Source of the DNA: Bacillota bacterium
Lineage (GTDB): Bacteria; Bacillota; Limnochordia; Darwinibacteriales; Darwinibacteriaceae
DNA length: 49,046 nt
Assembly (NCBI GenBank): GCA_012840725.1
Contig: DURQ01000091.1
Location: 1-49,046, forward strand
Direction: 5' to 3'
In this document: one piece after another, positions 34,600 through 41,412 of the stretch
How the letters are laid out: each line of letters opens with the position of its first letter
How positions within the stretch are numbered: the first letter of the stretch is position 1
Translations under genes and position numbers: made by a program
The notes under the pieces: generated by a model
Told to the model about the DNA's origin: nothing
Databases searched by the model: none
Seen by the model: the letters and a program-made list of their open reading frames with translations, nothing else

Positions 34600-35082
34600 T
34601 TGATTCCTTCGCTGATGAGCGCACTGGGTTCGCTGCTGCTGGAAGGGATCGGGTTCTTGACGGGGTTCATCACAAGTGGAAGTGCCTTCCCCAAGCCTCT
34701 CAGCCCCGAAGAAGAAAGGGAACTGCTCAACCGCAAAGAAAAAGGAGACGAAGGTGCCCGCAACATGCTCATTGAGCGGAACCTTCGTCTCGTGGCTCAT
34801 GTGGTGAAGAAGTTTGACAACACGGGTGAGGACACAGAGGATCTGATTTCCATCGGGGTCATCGGCCTGATCAAGGCGATCAACACCTTTGATCCGGATA
34901 AGAACACCCGGCTTGCTACTTACGCCGCGAGGTGCATTGAAAATGAGATCTCAATTACAGAGAGGAACCCTCAGCTCTCCAGACGCCTCCACGGTGTGGA
35001 CTTCGTCGAAGACAGCCAGCTTGCAGGTTGTCCCGCCGGCTTGCCTGATGATCACCTCTGTGGAAGTCACCTCGACATTTAG
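34600..35082 (+). CDS. sigK: Sigma-K, N-terminal part (split gene, 5' exon-like half)
   Basis: The mother-cell late sporulation sigma factor, interrupted. The true sigK part is 34600-34950 (117 codons). It has a hydrophobic pro-sequence ([23 protein letters not shown]), then [10 protein letters not shown], region 1.2/2.1 ([19 protein letters not shown]) and region 2.2-2.3 ([16 protein letters not shown]), ending [12 protein letters not shown]. From 34951 the frame runs 43 residues into intervening DNA antisense to the phosphorylase and stops at 35082. TTG 34600 follows AAAGGGGG. Joined at GAGATCT to 38952-39302 it gives 233 residues, close to B. subtilis sigma-K. Before the join it lacks regions 2.4-4 and cannot recognise promoters. 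Confidence 0.95.
   Translation: MIPSLMSALGSLLLEGIGFLTGFITSGSAFPKPLSPEEERELLNRKEKGDEGARNMLIERNLRLVAHVVKKFDNTGEDTEDLISIGVIGLIKAINTFDPDKNTRLATYAARCIENEISITERNPQLSRRLHGVDFVEDSQLAGCPAGLPDDHLCGSHLDI
34945..34951 (+). repeat. Left attachment core (attL), GAGATCT
   Basis: Seven-base direct repeat inside sigK codons for Glu-Ile and the first base of the next codon. Its last base is also the last base (complement) of the phosphorylase stop codon. The identical copy is at 38946-38952. Confidence 0.85.
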
Positions 35083-37278
35083 ATGGTGGCCCCGGTGCAC
35101 CAGCCGGAAAGCGAAACTCTCCCACTGAAGCGGCAGGAAGGGACGAAGGGAAAGCAGGCCGTTCTCAATGCGGAGGCCGGCGAAGCCGTAGACGATGGCC
35201 ATCCAGGTGCCGGCCATACTGGTTATGTGCAGGCCATCATCGGTGTCCTTATTGTAGTTGTCGAGATCAAGGCGCGCCGTACGCAGGTACAGCTCATACG
35301 CCTTCTCCTGGTAGCCGAGCTCGGCAGCAAGGATGGTGTGCACACAGGGGGACAGGGAAGACTCGTGAACCGTCATCGGTTCATAGAAATCGAAGTTGCG
35401 CTTCTTCGTTTCCCTGTCGTAAAGATGTCCCAAGAAGAAGAGCCCCTGAAGAACATCGGCCTGCTTGATGAAGCACGAGCGCAGGATGCGGTCCCAGGAC
35501 CAGTTCTGGTTCAGGGGCCTCTGTTCAGGCGGTATGTCCTTTACGGTGAGCAGTTCCTTGTCCATGAATCCGTCCTGCTGTTCGAAGACGCCGAGCTCTG
35601 GGACAAAGGGGTAGTACATCTTGGCGGAAATCTCCGCCCAGTGCTCAAGTTCAGCATCGTCAAGCCCAAACCTGGCCACCAGTCTGCTGTACTGGACGGG
35701 ATCTTGGCTGCGAAGCCCTGCCAGCACCTCCATGGTGTAGTCCAGGCACCAGGCCGCGATGCGGTTGGTGTACCAGTTGTTATTCACGTTGTTCTCATAT
35801 TCGTTCGGGCCAGTAACGCCCAGGATCATGTAGACGTTCTTCCTGGGCTGGAAGGTCACTCTGCTGGCCCAAAACCGGCAGATCTCCACCAGAACTTCCA
35901 GTCCGAAGTCAACCAGGTACTGCTCGTCGCCTGTATACCGCACGTAGTTGAAGATAGCGTAGGCGATGGCTCCGTTGCGGTGGATCTCCTCAAAGGTGAT
36001 CTCCCACTCGTTGTGGCACTCCTCGCCGTTCATAGTCACCATGGGGTAGAGGGCGCCCTTCAGACCCAGCTTGCGGGCGTTTTCCTTGGCCTTCTTCAAA
36101 TGGTTGTAGCGGTAGAGCAGCAGGTTGCGGGCGATGGCAGGCTCCCTGGTGCCGAGGTAGAAAGGCAGGCAGTAGGCCTCCGTATCCCAGTAGGTGCTGC
36201 CCCCGTACTTCTCACCAGTAAATCCCTTGGGGCCGATGTTCAGGCGGGGATCTTCTCCCGTGTAGGTCTGGTGCAGGTGGAAGATGTTGAAGCGGATGCC
36301 CTGCTGGGCGAGGGGATCACCGGTTATCACGATGTCGCTGTCCTGCCAGGTCTGCTTCCAGGCATGGGCATGGGCCTCGAAAAGCTCGGCATAGGTGGAA
36401 CGGGCATACCGCTGGAGCAGCTCGCAGGCCCGGACGGACACCTCCGCATCGGGATAGTCCCGGTTAGTCGTGACTGCCACAAGCTTCTCCAAAGTGACAG
36501 TCTGGCCAGCTGACAGAACCAGCTCAACCTCGGATCCAGCAAACCTGGACCGCACAACATACTGCGGCCTTAGGTCGGAGGCCTCCTGACCGTCAATGTA
36601 GAGGCGGAAAGAGCTCGCCGCCGCAACAACAAAACCGGATTTCTTGGTCTCCATGGTCACAAGCTGGTAGTCGGGCCCGCATGCCTCATCTACCCGCAAC
36701 CAGAAGTCTTCGCCGTAATTGGCATCCTCATTTACCACGTTCCCGTCTAGATAGGGAGCCAGGCTCACTGCCGCTCCTCGGTCAGTTGGATCATGTTCCA
36801 ATGAAATACTGTAGCTGATGCAGGCAAGCTCCCGCCGATCCTTGCTGACAAACCGCTTGGCTGCGATGGAGAACACCCGTCCGTCGGCGTCTTCTGCCTG
36901 CACAAAGCGCCTGAGCTCACCCCGCTGAATGTCTAGGACGCGGCGGAACTGCCGCGGAGGCCACTCATGCAGATCGAGAACCCTTCCCGCCAGCTTGATG
37001 TCTATGCCGATGAAGTTTACTGCATTGAGGACCTTGGCAAAGTACTCGGGATAGCCTACCTTCCACCACCCGACCACTGTGCGATCGGGATAGTAGACAC
37101 CCGCGATGTATGTTCCTTTGAGACTGTCTCCGGAATACTGCTCTTCGAAGTTCCCGCGCAGCCCCATGTATCCGTTGCCCAGGCTGGTAATGCTCTCCAC
37201 GAACCTGTTCTCCCCAGGATGGAACCCGTCTTCAACGATGCACCATTCATCAGTTCCGAAAAAGGGTTTCAGAAGCAT
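34951..37278 (-). CDS. mapA: Maltose phosphorylase, glycoside hydrolase family 65
   Basis: A 775-residue cytoplasmic enzyme: maltose + phosphate to glucose + beta-glucose-1-phosphate. The catalytic segment [19 protein letters not shown] carries the general-acid Glu 493 and matches maltose phosphorylase rather than the GPDE(Y/F)HE form of kojibiose and trehalose phosphorylases. Other GH65 marks are [27 protein letters not shown] and [18 protein letters not shown]; the end ([22 protein letters not shown]) is the C-terminal sandwich domain. ATG 37278 is preceded by GGGGGAG. The stop TGA touches the attL core. It follows pgmB by 98 bp, almost certainly one operon. Substrate assignment is by motif only. 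Confidence 0.93.
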   Translation of the reverse strand: MLLKPFFGTDEWCIVEDGFHPGENRFVESITSLGNGYMGLRGNFEEQYSGDSLKGTYIAGVYYPDRTVVGWWKVGYPEYFAKVLNAVNFIGIDIKLAGRVLDLHEWPPRQFRRVLDIQRGELRRFVQAEDADGRVFSIAAKRFVSKDRRELACISYSISLEHDPTDRGAAVSLAPYLDGNVVNEDANYGEDFWLRVDEACGPDYQLVTMETKKSGFVVAAASSFRLYIDGQEASDLRPQYVVRSRFAGSEVELVLSAGQTVTLEKLVAVTTNRDYPDAEVSVRACELLQRYARSTYAELFEAHAHAWKQTWQDSDIVITGDPLAQQGIRFNIFHLHQTYTGEDPRLNIGPKGFTGEKYGGSTYWDTEAYCLPFYLGTREPAIARNLLLYRYNHLKKAKENARKLGLKGALYPMVTMNGEECHNEWEITFEEIHRNGAIAYAIFNYVRYTGDEQYLVDFGLEVLVEICRFWASRVTFQPRKNVYMILGVTGPNEYENNVNNNWYTNRIAAWCLDYTMEVLAGLRSQDPVQYSRLVARFGLDDAELEHWAEISAKMYYPFVPELGVFEQQDGFMDKELLTVKDIPPEQRPLNQNWSWDRILRSCFIKQADVLQGLFFLGHLYDRETKKRNFDFYEPMTVHESSLSPCVHTILAAELGYQEKAYELYLRTARLDLDNYNKDTDDGLHITSMAGTWMAIVYGFAGLRIENGLLSLRPFLPLQWESFAFRLVHRGHHLNVEVTSTEVIIRQAGGTTCKLAVFDEVHTVEASGELRVPLCN

Positions 37279-37376
37279 CACACTCCCCCGCTGGCTTGAG
37301 CTTATTCTAACCCACTTTTCCTCGCTTGGCAATCGTTTGCACAGCTGGGCACAGTAAGGCGTGCCCGCTATGACTC

Positions 37377-38039
37377 TTATTCCTGTTTAAGGATTTCCAG
37401 CAGATCGGCAAATCGAAAGGAAGCAAAGCCTGTGATGACATGCTGAGCGTGCTTCAGCACCTTTGGATCGCCCACGCCGATCACCTTCATCCCCGCGGCA
37501 AGAGCTGCCTCGATACCCGCCTGCGCGTCCTCAAAGACCACGGCGTTTTCCGGTGGAATCCCGAGGAGTTCGGCTCCTAATGTAAACACCTCTGGATCGG
37601 GTTTGGCCTTTGTGACCAGGTTCCCATCGACGATGGCATCAAAAAGGGGTGTGATCCCCAGGCGCTGCAGGATGGTTCGGGCGTTTTTGCTGGCGGACCC
37701 CAAGGCCAGCTTGACCTCGTTCTCCTTCAGCTCCTCCAGGAAGTCCAGGACTCCCGGAAGCAGTTCGGAGGAGTCCATCTGCAGGATGTACTCCACGTAC
37801 CAGGTGTTCTTCTTCTCTGCAAGCTTTGCTTTCTCTTCTTCGGTTTTTTCGAGGCCGCCGACCTCAAGCAGGATCTCCAGGGAACGCATGCGGCTCACGC
37901 CCTTGAGCCGCTCATTGTCCTTCTCGGTGAAATCAAAGCCCAGTTCCTGGGCGAGCCTTTTCCAGGCTAAGTAGTGGTATTTGGCGGTATCACAGATAAC
38001 ACCATCAAGATCGAAAATGGCAAGCTGAAGCTGCTGCAT
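37377..38039 (-). CDS. pgmB: Beta-phosphoglucomutase
   Basis: A 220-residue HAD enzyme turning beta-glucose-1-phosphate into glucose-6-phosphate. It has the nucleophile Asp 10 and acid/base Asp 12 in AIFDLDGVICDTAKYHYLAWK, the cap helix region RLKGVSRMRSLEIL, LGSASKNA (motif II), TKAKPDPE (motif III Lys) and VVFEDAQAGIEAA (motif IV). These are the signatures of L. lactis beta-PGM. GAGGAGGT sits 5 bases before ATG 38039. It is the natural partner of maltose phosphorylase and lies upstream of it inside the sigK element. Confidence 0.95.
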   Translation of the reverse strand: MQQLQLAIFDLDGVICDTAKYHYLAWKRLAQELGFDFTEKDNERLKGVSRMRSLEILLEVGGLEKTEEEKAKLAEKKNTWYVEYILQMDSSELLPGVLDFLEELKENEVKLALGSASKNARTILQRLGITPLFDAIVDGNLVTKAKPDPEVFTLGAELLGIPPENAVVFEDAQAGIEAALAAGMKVIGVGDPKVLKHAQHVITGFASFRFADLLEILKQE

Positions 38040-38062
38040 GGTCTACCTCCTCACTGCCCTCC

Positions 38063-38071
38063 ATTATACCA
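38063..38071 (-). promoter_or_regulatory. Extended -10 promoter for pgmB-mapA
   Basis: On the minus strand this reads TGGTATAAT, the same nine bases seen at three other promoters here. It lies about 24 bp before the pgmB start. It is internal to the element, so the operon keeps its promoter on the excised circle. Confidence 0.65.
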
Positions 38072-38100
38072 TCATTCTCCTGTTTCCAGGAACATAGATC
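38072..38100 (+). promoter_or_regulatory. Candidate sigma-E promoter for the recombinase
   Basis: TCATTCT (38072-38078), 14 bases, then CATAGATC (38093-38100). The layout equals that ahead of spoIIIAA (TCATAAC-N14-CATAGGGT). B. subtilis spoIVCA is also sigma-E dependent. The -10 matches only 5 of 8 to consensus. Confidence 0.4.
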
Positions 38101-38112
38101 AGTGGCAGGGAG

Positions 38113-38955
38113 GTGAAGGGCCTGATCGCTATCTATGCCCGTGTCAGCACAGAAGAGCAGGCCAAGCACGGCTTCAGCATTGCTGCCCAGGTTAGGGAAT
38201 GCGCAAGGCTGGCAGGCGATGCGGAAACGGTGGTTTTCGCAGATGAGGGAGTCTCCGGCGAAACTCTGCAGCGGCCCGCCCTGCAGAGGCTGCTGCGACG
38301 CATCGAGGCGGGTGAAGTCGACGAGGTGATCTGTTTGGATCCAGACCGCCTTTCGCGCAAGCTCCTTCACCAGCTGCTGCTCACGGAGGAATGGGACCGC
38401 CGCGGGGTGCGCCTTGTCTTCGTGAACGGCAGCTACGCCAAGACGCCGGAGGGAAACCTTTTCTACGCCCTGCGCGGTGCGATATCCGAGTTTGAGAAGG
38501 CCAAGATCAACGAGCGGATGTGCCGGGGCAGGAGGGAAAAGGCACGGCAGGGCCGGGTGCTGAGGGACTTTCGCATCTACGGCTACGATTTCGACCCCCA
38601 CACCGAACAGCTCGTGATCAACGAAGCGGAGGCAGAAGTGGTCCGTCAGATCTACACCTGGTTTCTGCAGCCGCCCCCTGGGATACGGGGGCTGGCCGGG
38701 ATTGCCCGGGCTCTGAACAAGGCTGGAGTTCCCACCAAGCGCGGTGCAGCCCTCTGGCACAGGCAGGTCGTGCGTCAGATCTTGAGAAACCGGACTTATA
38801 TCGGTGAGTTCTACCAGAACAAATGGGACACTACGAAGGGCAGGACAACCCTGCGCCCGGAGGAGGAGTGGATCCTGATTCCCTGCCCGGCGATCGTTGA
38901 CCCCCAGGTGTTCGCCGAGGTTCAGCTTCGCCTGTCAGTGAACTCGAGATCTTGA
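38113..38955 (+). CDS. Serine recombinase of the sigK element (SpoIVCA-like, short)
   Basis: A 280-residue site-specific recombinase. The resolvase domain starts IAIYARVSTEEQ with catalytic Ser 12, followed by the ADEGVSGETLQRPALQRLLRRIE and LDPDRLSRKLLHQLL helices. A PF07508-type recombinase domain follows (EAEVVRQIYTWFLQPPPGIRGLAGIARALNKAGVPTKRGAALWHRQVVRQILRNRTYIGE). It ends soon after and lacks the zinc-ribbon and coiled-coil part found in B. subtilis SpoIVCA (about 500 residues). GTG 38113 overlaps its only Shine-Dalgarno site (GGGAGG); CTG 38122 would be better spaced. Its stop codon is at 38953-38955, just past the attR core, so excision removes it and adds 58 codons on the circle. Confidence 0.92.
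   Translation: MKGLIAIYARVSTEEQAKHGFSIAAQVRECARLAGDAETVVFADEGVSGETLQRPALQRLLRRIEAGEVDEVICLDPDRLSRKLLHQLLLTEEWDRRGVRLVFVNGSYAKTPEGNLFYALRGAISEFEKAKINERMCRGRREKARQGRVLRDFRIYGYDFDPHTEQLVINEAEAEVVRQIYTWFLQPPPGIRGLAGIARALNKAGVPTKRGAALWHRQVVRQILRNRTYIGEFYQNKWDTTKGRTTLRPEEEWILIPCPAIVDPQVFAEVQLRLSVNSRS
38946..38952 (+). repeat. Right attachment core (attR), GAGATCT
   Basis: Second copy of the seven-base core. Reading from its G, the triplets are GAG ATC TTG ATG CAC, that is Glu-Ile-Leu-Met-His, continuing the conserved sigma-K sequence. It also encodes the last residues of the recombinase in another frame. Confidence 0.85.
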
Positions 38956-39302
38956 TGCACCTGCGCACCACCAGGCGGATCCGGCAGGAGGTGAAACTCT
39001 ACGATCCCATCGGGGCAGATCGGGAAGGGAACGAGATCAGCCTGATGGATATTCTCAGCTCAGAACAGGACGAGGTTCTCGATGCGGTCGTGCTGAACAT
39101 CGATCGGGACCGGCTTGCCGAGCACTTCCACTGTCTTTCACCACGTGAGCGGACGGTTCTGGAGATGCGTTTTGGACTCGGCCAGCAGGAAAGGCTGACG
39201 CAGCGGCAGATCGGCAGGAAGCTCGGGATATCCAGGTCATATGTCTCCCGCATTGAAAAGCGGGCGCTGGGCAAACTACTGCATGCAATGGGCTCGTCTT
39301 AA
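38952..39302 (+). CDS. sigK: Sigma-K, C-terminal part (split gene, 3' half)
   Basis: The rest of sigma-K: 116 residues beginning LMHLRTTRRIRQEVKLYDPIG with region 2.4, then ADREGNEISLMDIL, region 3 and region 4 (ERTVLEMRFGLGQQERLTQRQIGRKLGISRSYVSRIEKRALGKL) with the -35 recognition helix. It has no Shine-Dalgarno site or credible start of its own; TTG 38952 is an internal codon. Translation is expected only after DNA excision joins it to 34600-34950. A weak hairpin (AATGGGC with GCCCATT, about 39288-39312) follows. Confidence 0.95.
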   Translation: MMHLRTTRRIRQEVKLYDPIGADREGNEISLMDILSSEQDEVLDAVVLNIDRDRLAEHFHCLSPRERTVLEMRFGLGQQERLTQRQIGRKLGISRSYVSRIEKRALGKLLHAMGSS

Positions 39303-39338
39303 GGGGCCCATTGCCTATTTTCTCCCAAACTGGGAGTA

Positions 39339-39347
39339 TGGTATAAT
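39339..39347 (+). promoter_or_regulatory. Extended -10 promoter for yqeG-yqeH
   Basis: TGGTATAAT, with a perfect CTCCCA-AAC-TGGGAG inverted repeat (39322-39336) in the spacer region just upstream. The repeat could be an operator; no good -35 is visible. Confidence 0.6.
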
Positions 39348-39381
39348 AAATGGACATCATTTGAAGTGGAGCTGCACATTG

Positions 39382-39927
39382 ATGAAGTTGTTCGTTCCAG
39401 ATGCCGTCGTTCCCAGTGTGGTGGACCTAGACCTGGCAGATCTCAAACGGCGGGGGATCGCCGGACTCCTCATTGATATTGACAACACCCTTGTGCCGTG
39501 GGGCAATCCTCAGATGGACGAGCGCCTTGCGGAGTGGATCGGGCGGGCTAAGGCAGCGGGCTTCAAGATCTGCCTCGTTTCCAACGCTCTGCCAGAGCGC
39601 TCTGCCGCCTTTGCCCAACTGTTGGACATCCCTGCCGTTGGCAGGGCCATGAAGCCGCTGAGCCGGGCCTTCCGCAGGGGTATGGATCGTTTGGGTCTGC
39701 CCCGCAAACAGGTGGCCGTTGTTGGTGACCAATTGTTCACCGATGTCTTCGGCGGCAACCGTCTCGGGCTCTTCACCATACTGGTAAACCCCCTCAGCAC
39801 TGAAGAGCTGGGGACCACAAAAGTAATGCGCCGGCTTGAGCGGCGAGTTCTGCGCAGCTTGGCGAGGCGCGGCCTGATCAATGCTGATTCCATCAAAATG
39901 CGGCTGGGGAGCGAAGGAAATGACTGA
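39382..39927 (+). CDS. yqeG: YqeG family HAD phosphatase
   Basis: A 181-residue subfamily IIIA HAD protein. It has LLIDIDNTLVPWG with nucleophile and acid Asp, CLVSNALPER (motif II), AMKPLSRAF (motif III Lys) and VVGDQLFTDVFGGNRLGL (motif IV). The natural substrate in Firmicutes is not firmly known. ATG 39382 has GTGGAG about 10 bases ahead. It overlaps yqeH by 8 bp, the usual Firmicute pair. Confidence 0.92.
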   Translation: MKLFVPDAVVPSVVDLDLADLKRRGIAGLLIDIDNTLVPWGNPQMDERLAEWIGRAKAAGFKICLVSNALPERSAAFAQLLDIPAVGRAMKPLSRAFRRGMDRLGLPRKQVAVVGDQLFTDVFGGNRLGLFTILVNPLSTEELGTTKVMRRLERRVLRSLARRGLINADSIKMRLGSEGND

Positions 39928-40996
39928 AATCTACTGCCAAGGCTGCGGTGCCAGGATCCAGAGCACAGACCCGGGCCAGTTCGGGTACGTTCCAGAGCAT
40001 CTGCTCGGGGAGGACACGGTGATCTGCCAGCGCTGTTACCGGATCACCCATTACGGCCGCCATGAACTTGGAACTCCCACGGCCGACGAAGCCCTTTCAG
40101 CCATTGAACACGGCCTGGAATGGGCTTCGGGGATAATCCTCGTCGTGGATATCCTTGACTTTGAGTCGGGGCTTCCTCCAGAGTTCCTCAGGCTGCTCAG
40201 CGATCGTTCGCTTCTTCTAACCGTTAACAAGGTGGATCTCCTTCCGGAGCAGGTTCCCCTGGAGGAAGTGGAGGTTTGGGTGCGCCGACGCTTGAAGAGT
40301 CTCGGATTGTCCAAGGTTGATGTCTGCCTGGTCAGCGCCCTAACCGGGCTGGGTTTCCCCGTTCTGGCCGAAGCTGTGGAGCGCTTGGGGGAACGGGTGC
40401 TCCTTGTAGGCGTAACCAACGTAGGCAAGTCAAGTATCCTGGAGCGCCTCCTCACCATGCGCATCGGCGGGGGCCGGCGCCGTGGGCTGAAGCCTACCGT
40501 CTCCCCCTACCCGGGCACTACTGTCAGCGTGTCCCAGTGGCACTGCCCAGGAGTGACCTTTGCCGATACCCCAGGATTTGCCCCCGAGGGAAGGGTCAGC
40601 GATCTGGTTGAGCCCGAAAGGGCGGTGGAGATCATCCCCCACCGCAGCCTGACGTCCCATCTCTATCCCGCCGCGGCAGGAGACCTGCTCCTGATCGAAG
40701 GGCTGTGTATCGTGGAATGCCTCGGCGCGGGACAAGACGGCCTGCTGCTCGGGTTCACGGGCTCTGGAGTGCGCTGGCAGAAATCAAGCAGCAAGCACCT
40801 GGAGAAGTGGCTGCAGCGGGGTTCATTCTTCGCTGCATGGGAAGAACGCACTGTGACCGTCAAACCGGGCGAAGACTTGGTCATCAGCGGCCTCGGCTGG
40901 CTTTCAGCCCGCAGGAGCAGCTTCCGCCTCAGGCTGCACGTTCCCGCAGGAGTGAAGCACTTTGTCAGGCCCAACTTGATTGGGCGGAAAAAATAA
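39920..40996 (+). CDS. yqeH: YqeH, circularly permuted ribosome-biogenesis GTPase
   Basis: A 358-residue GTPase for 30S subunit assembly. A zinc finger opens the protein (CQGCG ... CQRCY). The GTPase motifs are permuted: NKVD (G4) comes first, SALTG (G5), then GVTNVGKSS (G1) and DTPG (G3). A C-terminal RNA-binding-like domain follows. ATG 39920 with GAAGGA upstream is the start. Next gene has its own promoter. Confidence 0.95.
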   Translation: MTEIYCQGCGARIQSTDPGQFGYVPEHLLGEDTVICQRCYRITHYGRHELGTPTADEALSAIEHGLEWASGIILVVDILDFESGLPPEFLRLLSDRSLLLTVNKVDLLPEQVPLEEVEVWVRRRLKSLGLSKVDVCLVSALTGLGFPVLAEAVERLGERVLLVGVTNVGKSSILERLLTMRIGGGRRRGLKPTVSPYPGTTVSVSQWHCPGVTFADTPGFAPEGRVSDLVEPERAVEIIPHRSLTSHLYPAAAGDLLLIEGLCIVECLGAGQDGLLLGFTGSGVRWQKSSSKHLEKWLQRGSFFAAWEERTVTVKPGEDLVISGLGWLSARRSSFRLRLHVPAGVKHFVRPNLIGRKK

Positions 40997-41017
40997 CGCG
41001 CCTTCCATGCATAACGC

Positions 41018-41045
41018 TTGTCCGTCCTGCACATACTGTTAATAT
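41018..41045 (+). promoter_or_regulatory. Promoter candidate for the 63-residue protein
   Basis: TTGTCC (41018-41023), a 16-bp spacer and TAATAT (41040-41045) form a sigma-A-like promoter. An overlapping GCATAAC / CATACTGT pair (spacing 16) resembles a sigma-E site but is spaced slightly too far. Confidence 0.5.
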
Positions 41046-41069
41046 CAACGAGTCAGGGAGGATCAAGCG

Positions 41070-41261
41070 GTGCAGCCATTCGTCTATGAGACAGCCGTGG
41101 TGTATGAGTCCAGCGGTCAGTTTCTGGGAGACATCCGTCAGACCGTGCAGAAGCTCAAGCGGGCTCATCCGCAGCTCAAGCACTATGCCTTGGCGGATCT
41201 GAAGATGCAGCGCGGTAGAAGAGCTGTGAACGTCACCTTGTATTTCCAACCAAAGCATTGA
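41070..41261 (+). CDS. Small protein of unknown function
   Basis: A 63-residue protein (VQPFVYETAVVYESSGQFLGD...), alternating beta and helix, basic at the end. GTG 41070 is 8 bases from GGGAGG, with a promoter upstream and a terminator downstream, so it is a real single-gene unit. I do not recognise the family. Confidence 0.7.
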   Translation: MQPFVYETAVVYESSGQFLGDIRQTVQKLKRAHPQLKHYALADLKMQRGRRAVNVTLYFQPKH

Positions 41262-41278
41262 AGCTCGCCCCGATGGGG

Positions 41279-41305
41279 AACCCCCCCAGATGGGGTTTTT
41301 CTTTT
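41279..41305 (+). terminator. Intrinsic terminator after the small protein
   Basis: AACCCC (41279-41284) pairs with GGGGTT (41292-41297), followed by TTTCTTTTT. Confidence 0.85.
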
Positions 41306-41412
41306 TGCCCGACGATGCAGGAGTTTCCCGGCGGTAAATAGAAAAAACAGGTAGCGCGACAGGCAAGGGGCGCTGAGGGGCAAAGAAGAAACGGATAAGT
41401 AGGAGGTCGAGT

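Larger units (their letters stand above)
34945..38952. mobile_element. Skin-like sigK intervening element, 4,001 bp, carrying sugar phosphorolysis genes
   Basis: Bounded by two direct copies of GAGATCT whose starts are 4,001 bp apart. Inside are the GH65 maltose phosphorylase and beta-phosphoglucomutase genes (minus strand) and a serine recombinase (plus strand); no phage structural, replication or lysis genes. Removing one core plus the interior restores sigK exactly in frame. The known relatives are the skin elements of Bacillus and Clostridia, which are excised from the mother-cell chromosome. This one is much smaller and has a metabolic cargo. That the element is mobile now, rather than only excised in development, is not shown. 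Confidence 0.92.

Noticed and set aside
35083-36513. A 476-codon open frame on the plus strand
   Set aside because: It is antisense to the phosphorylase, lacks a ribosome-binding site and has no recognisable motifs, while the opposite strand is a clear GH65 enzyme.
34600-39302. Reading the split sigK as a decayed pseudogene or frameshift
   Set aside because: Both parts are fully conserved, the flanks share a direct repeat, the join is in frame and a recombinase lies inside; decay does not explain this.
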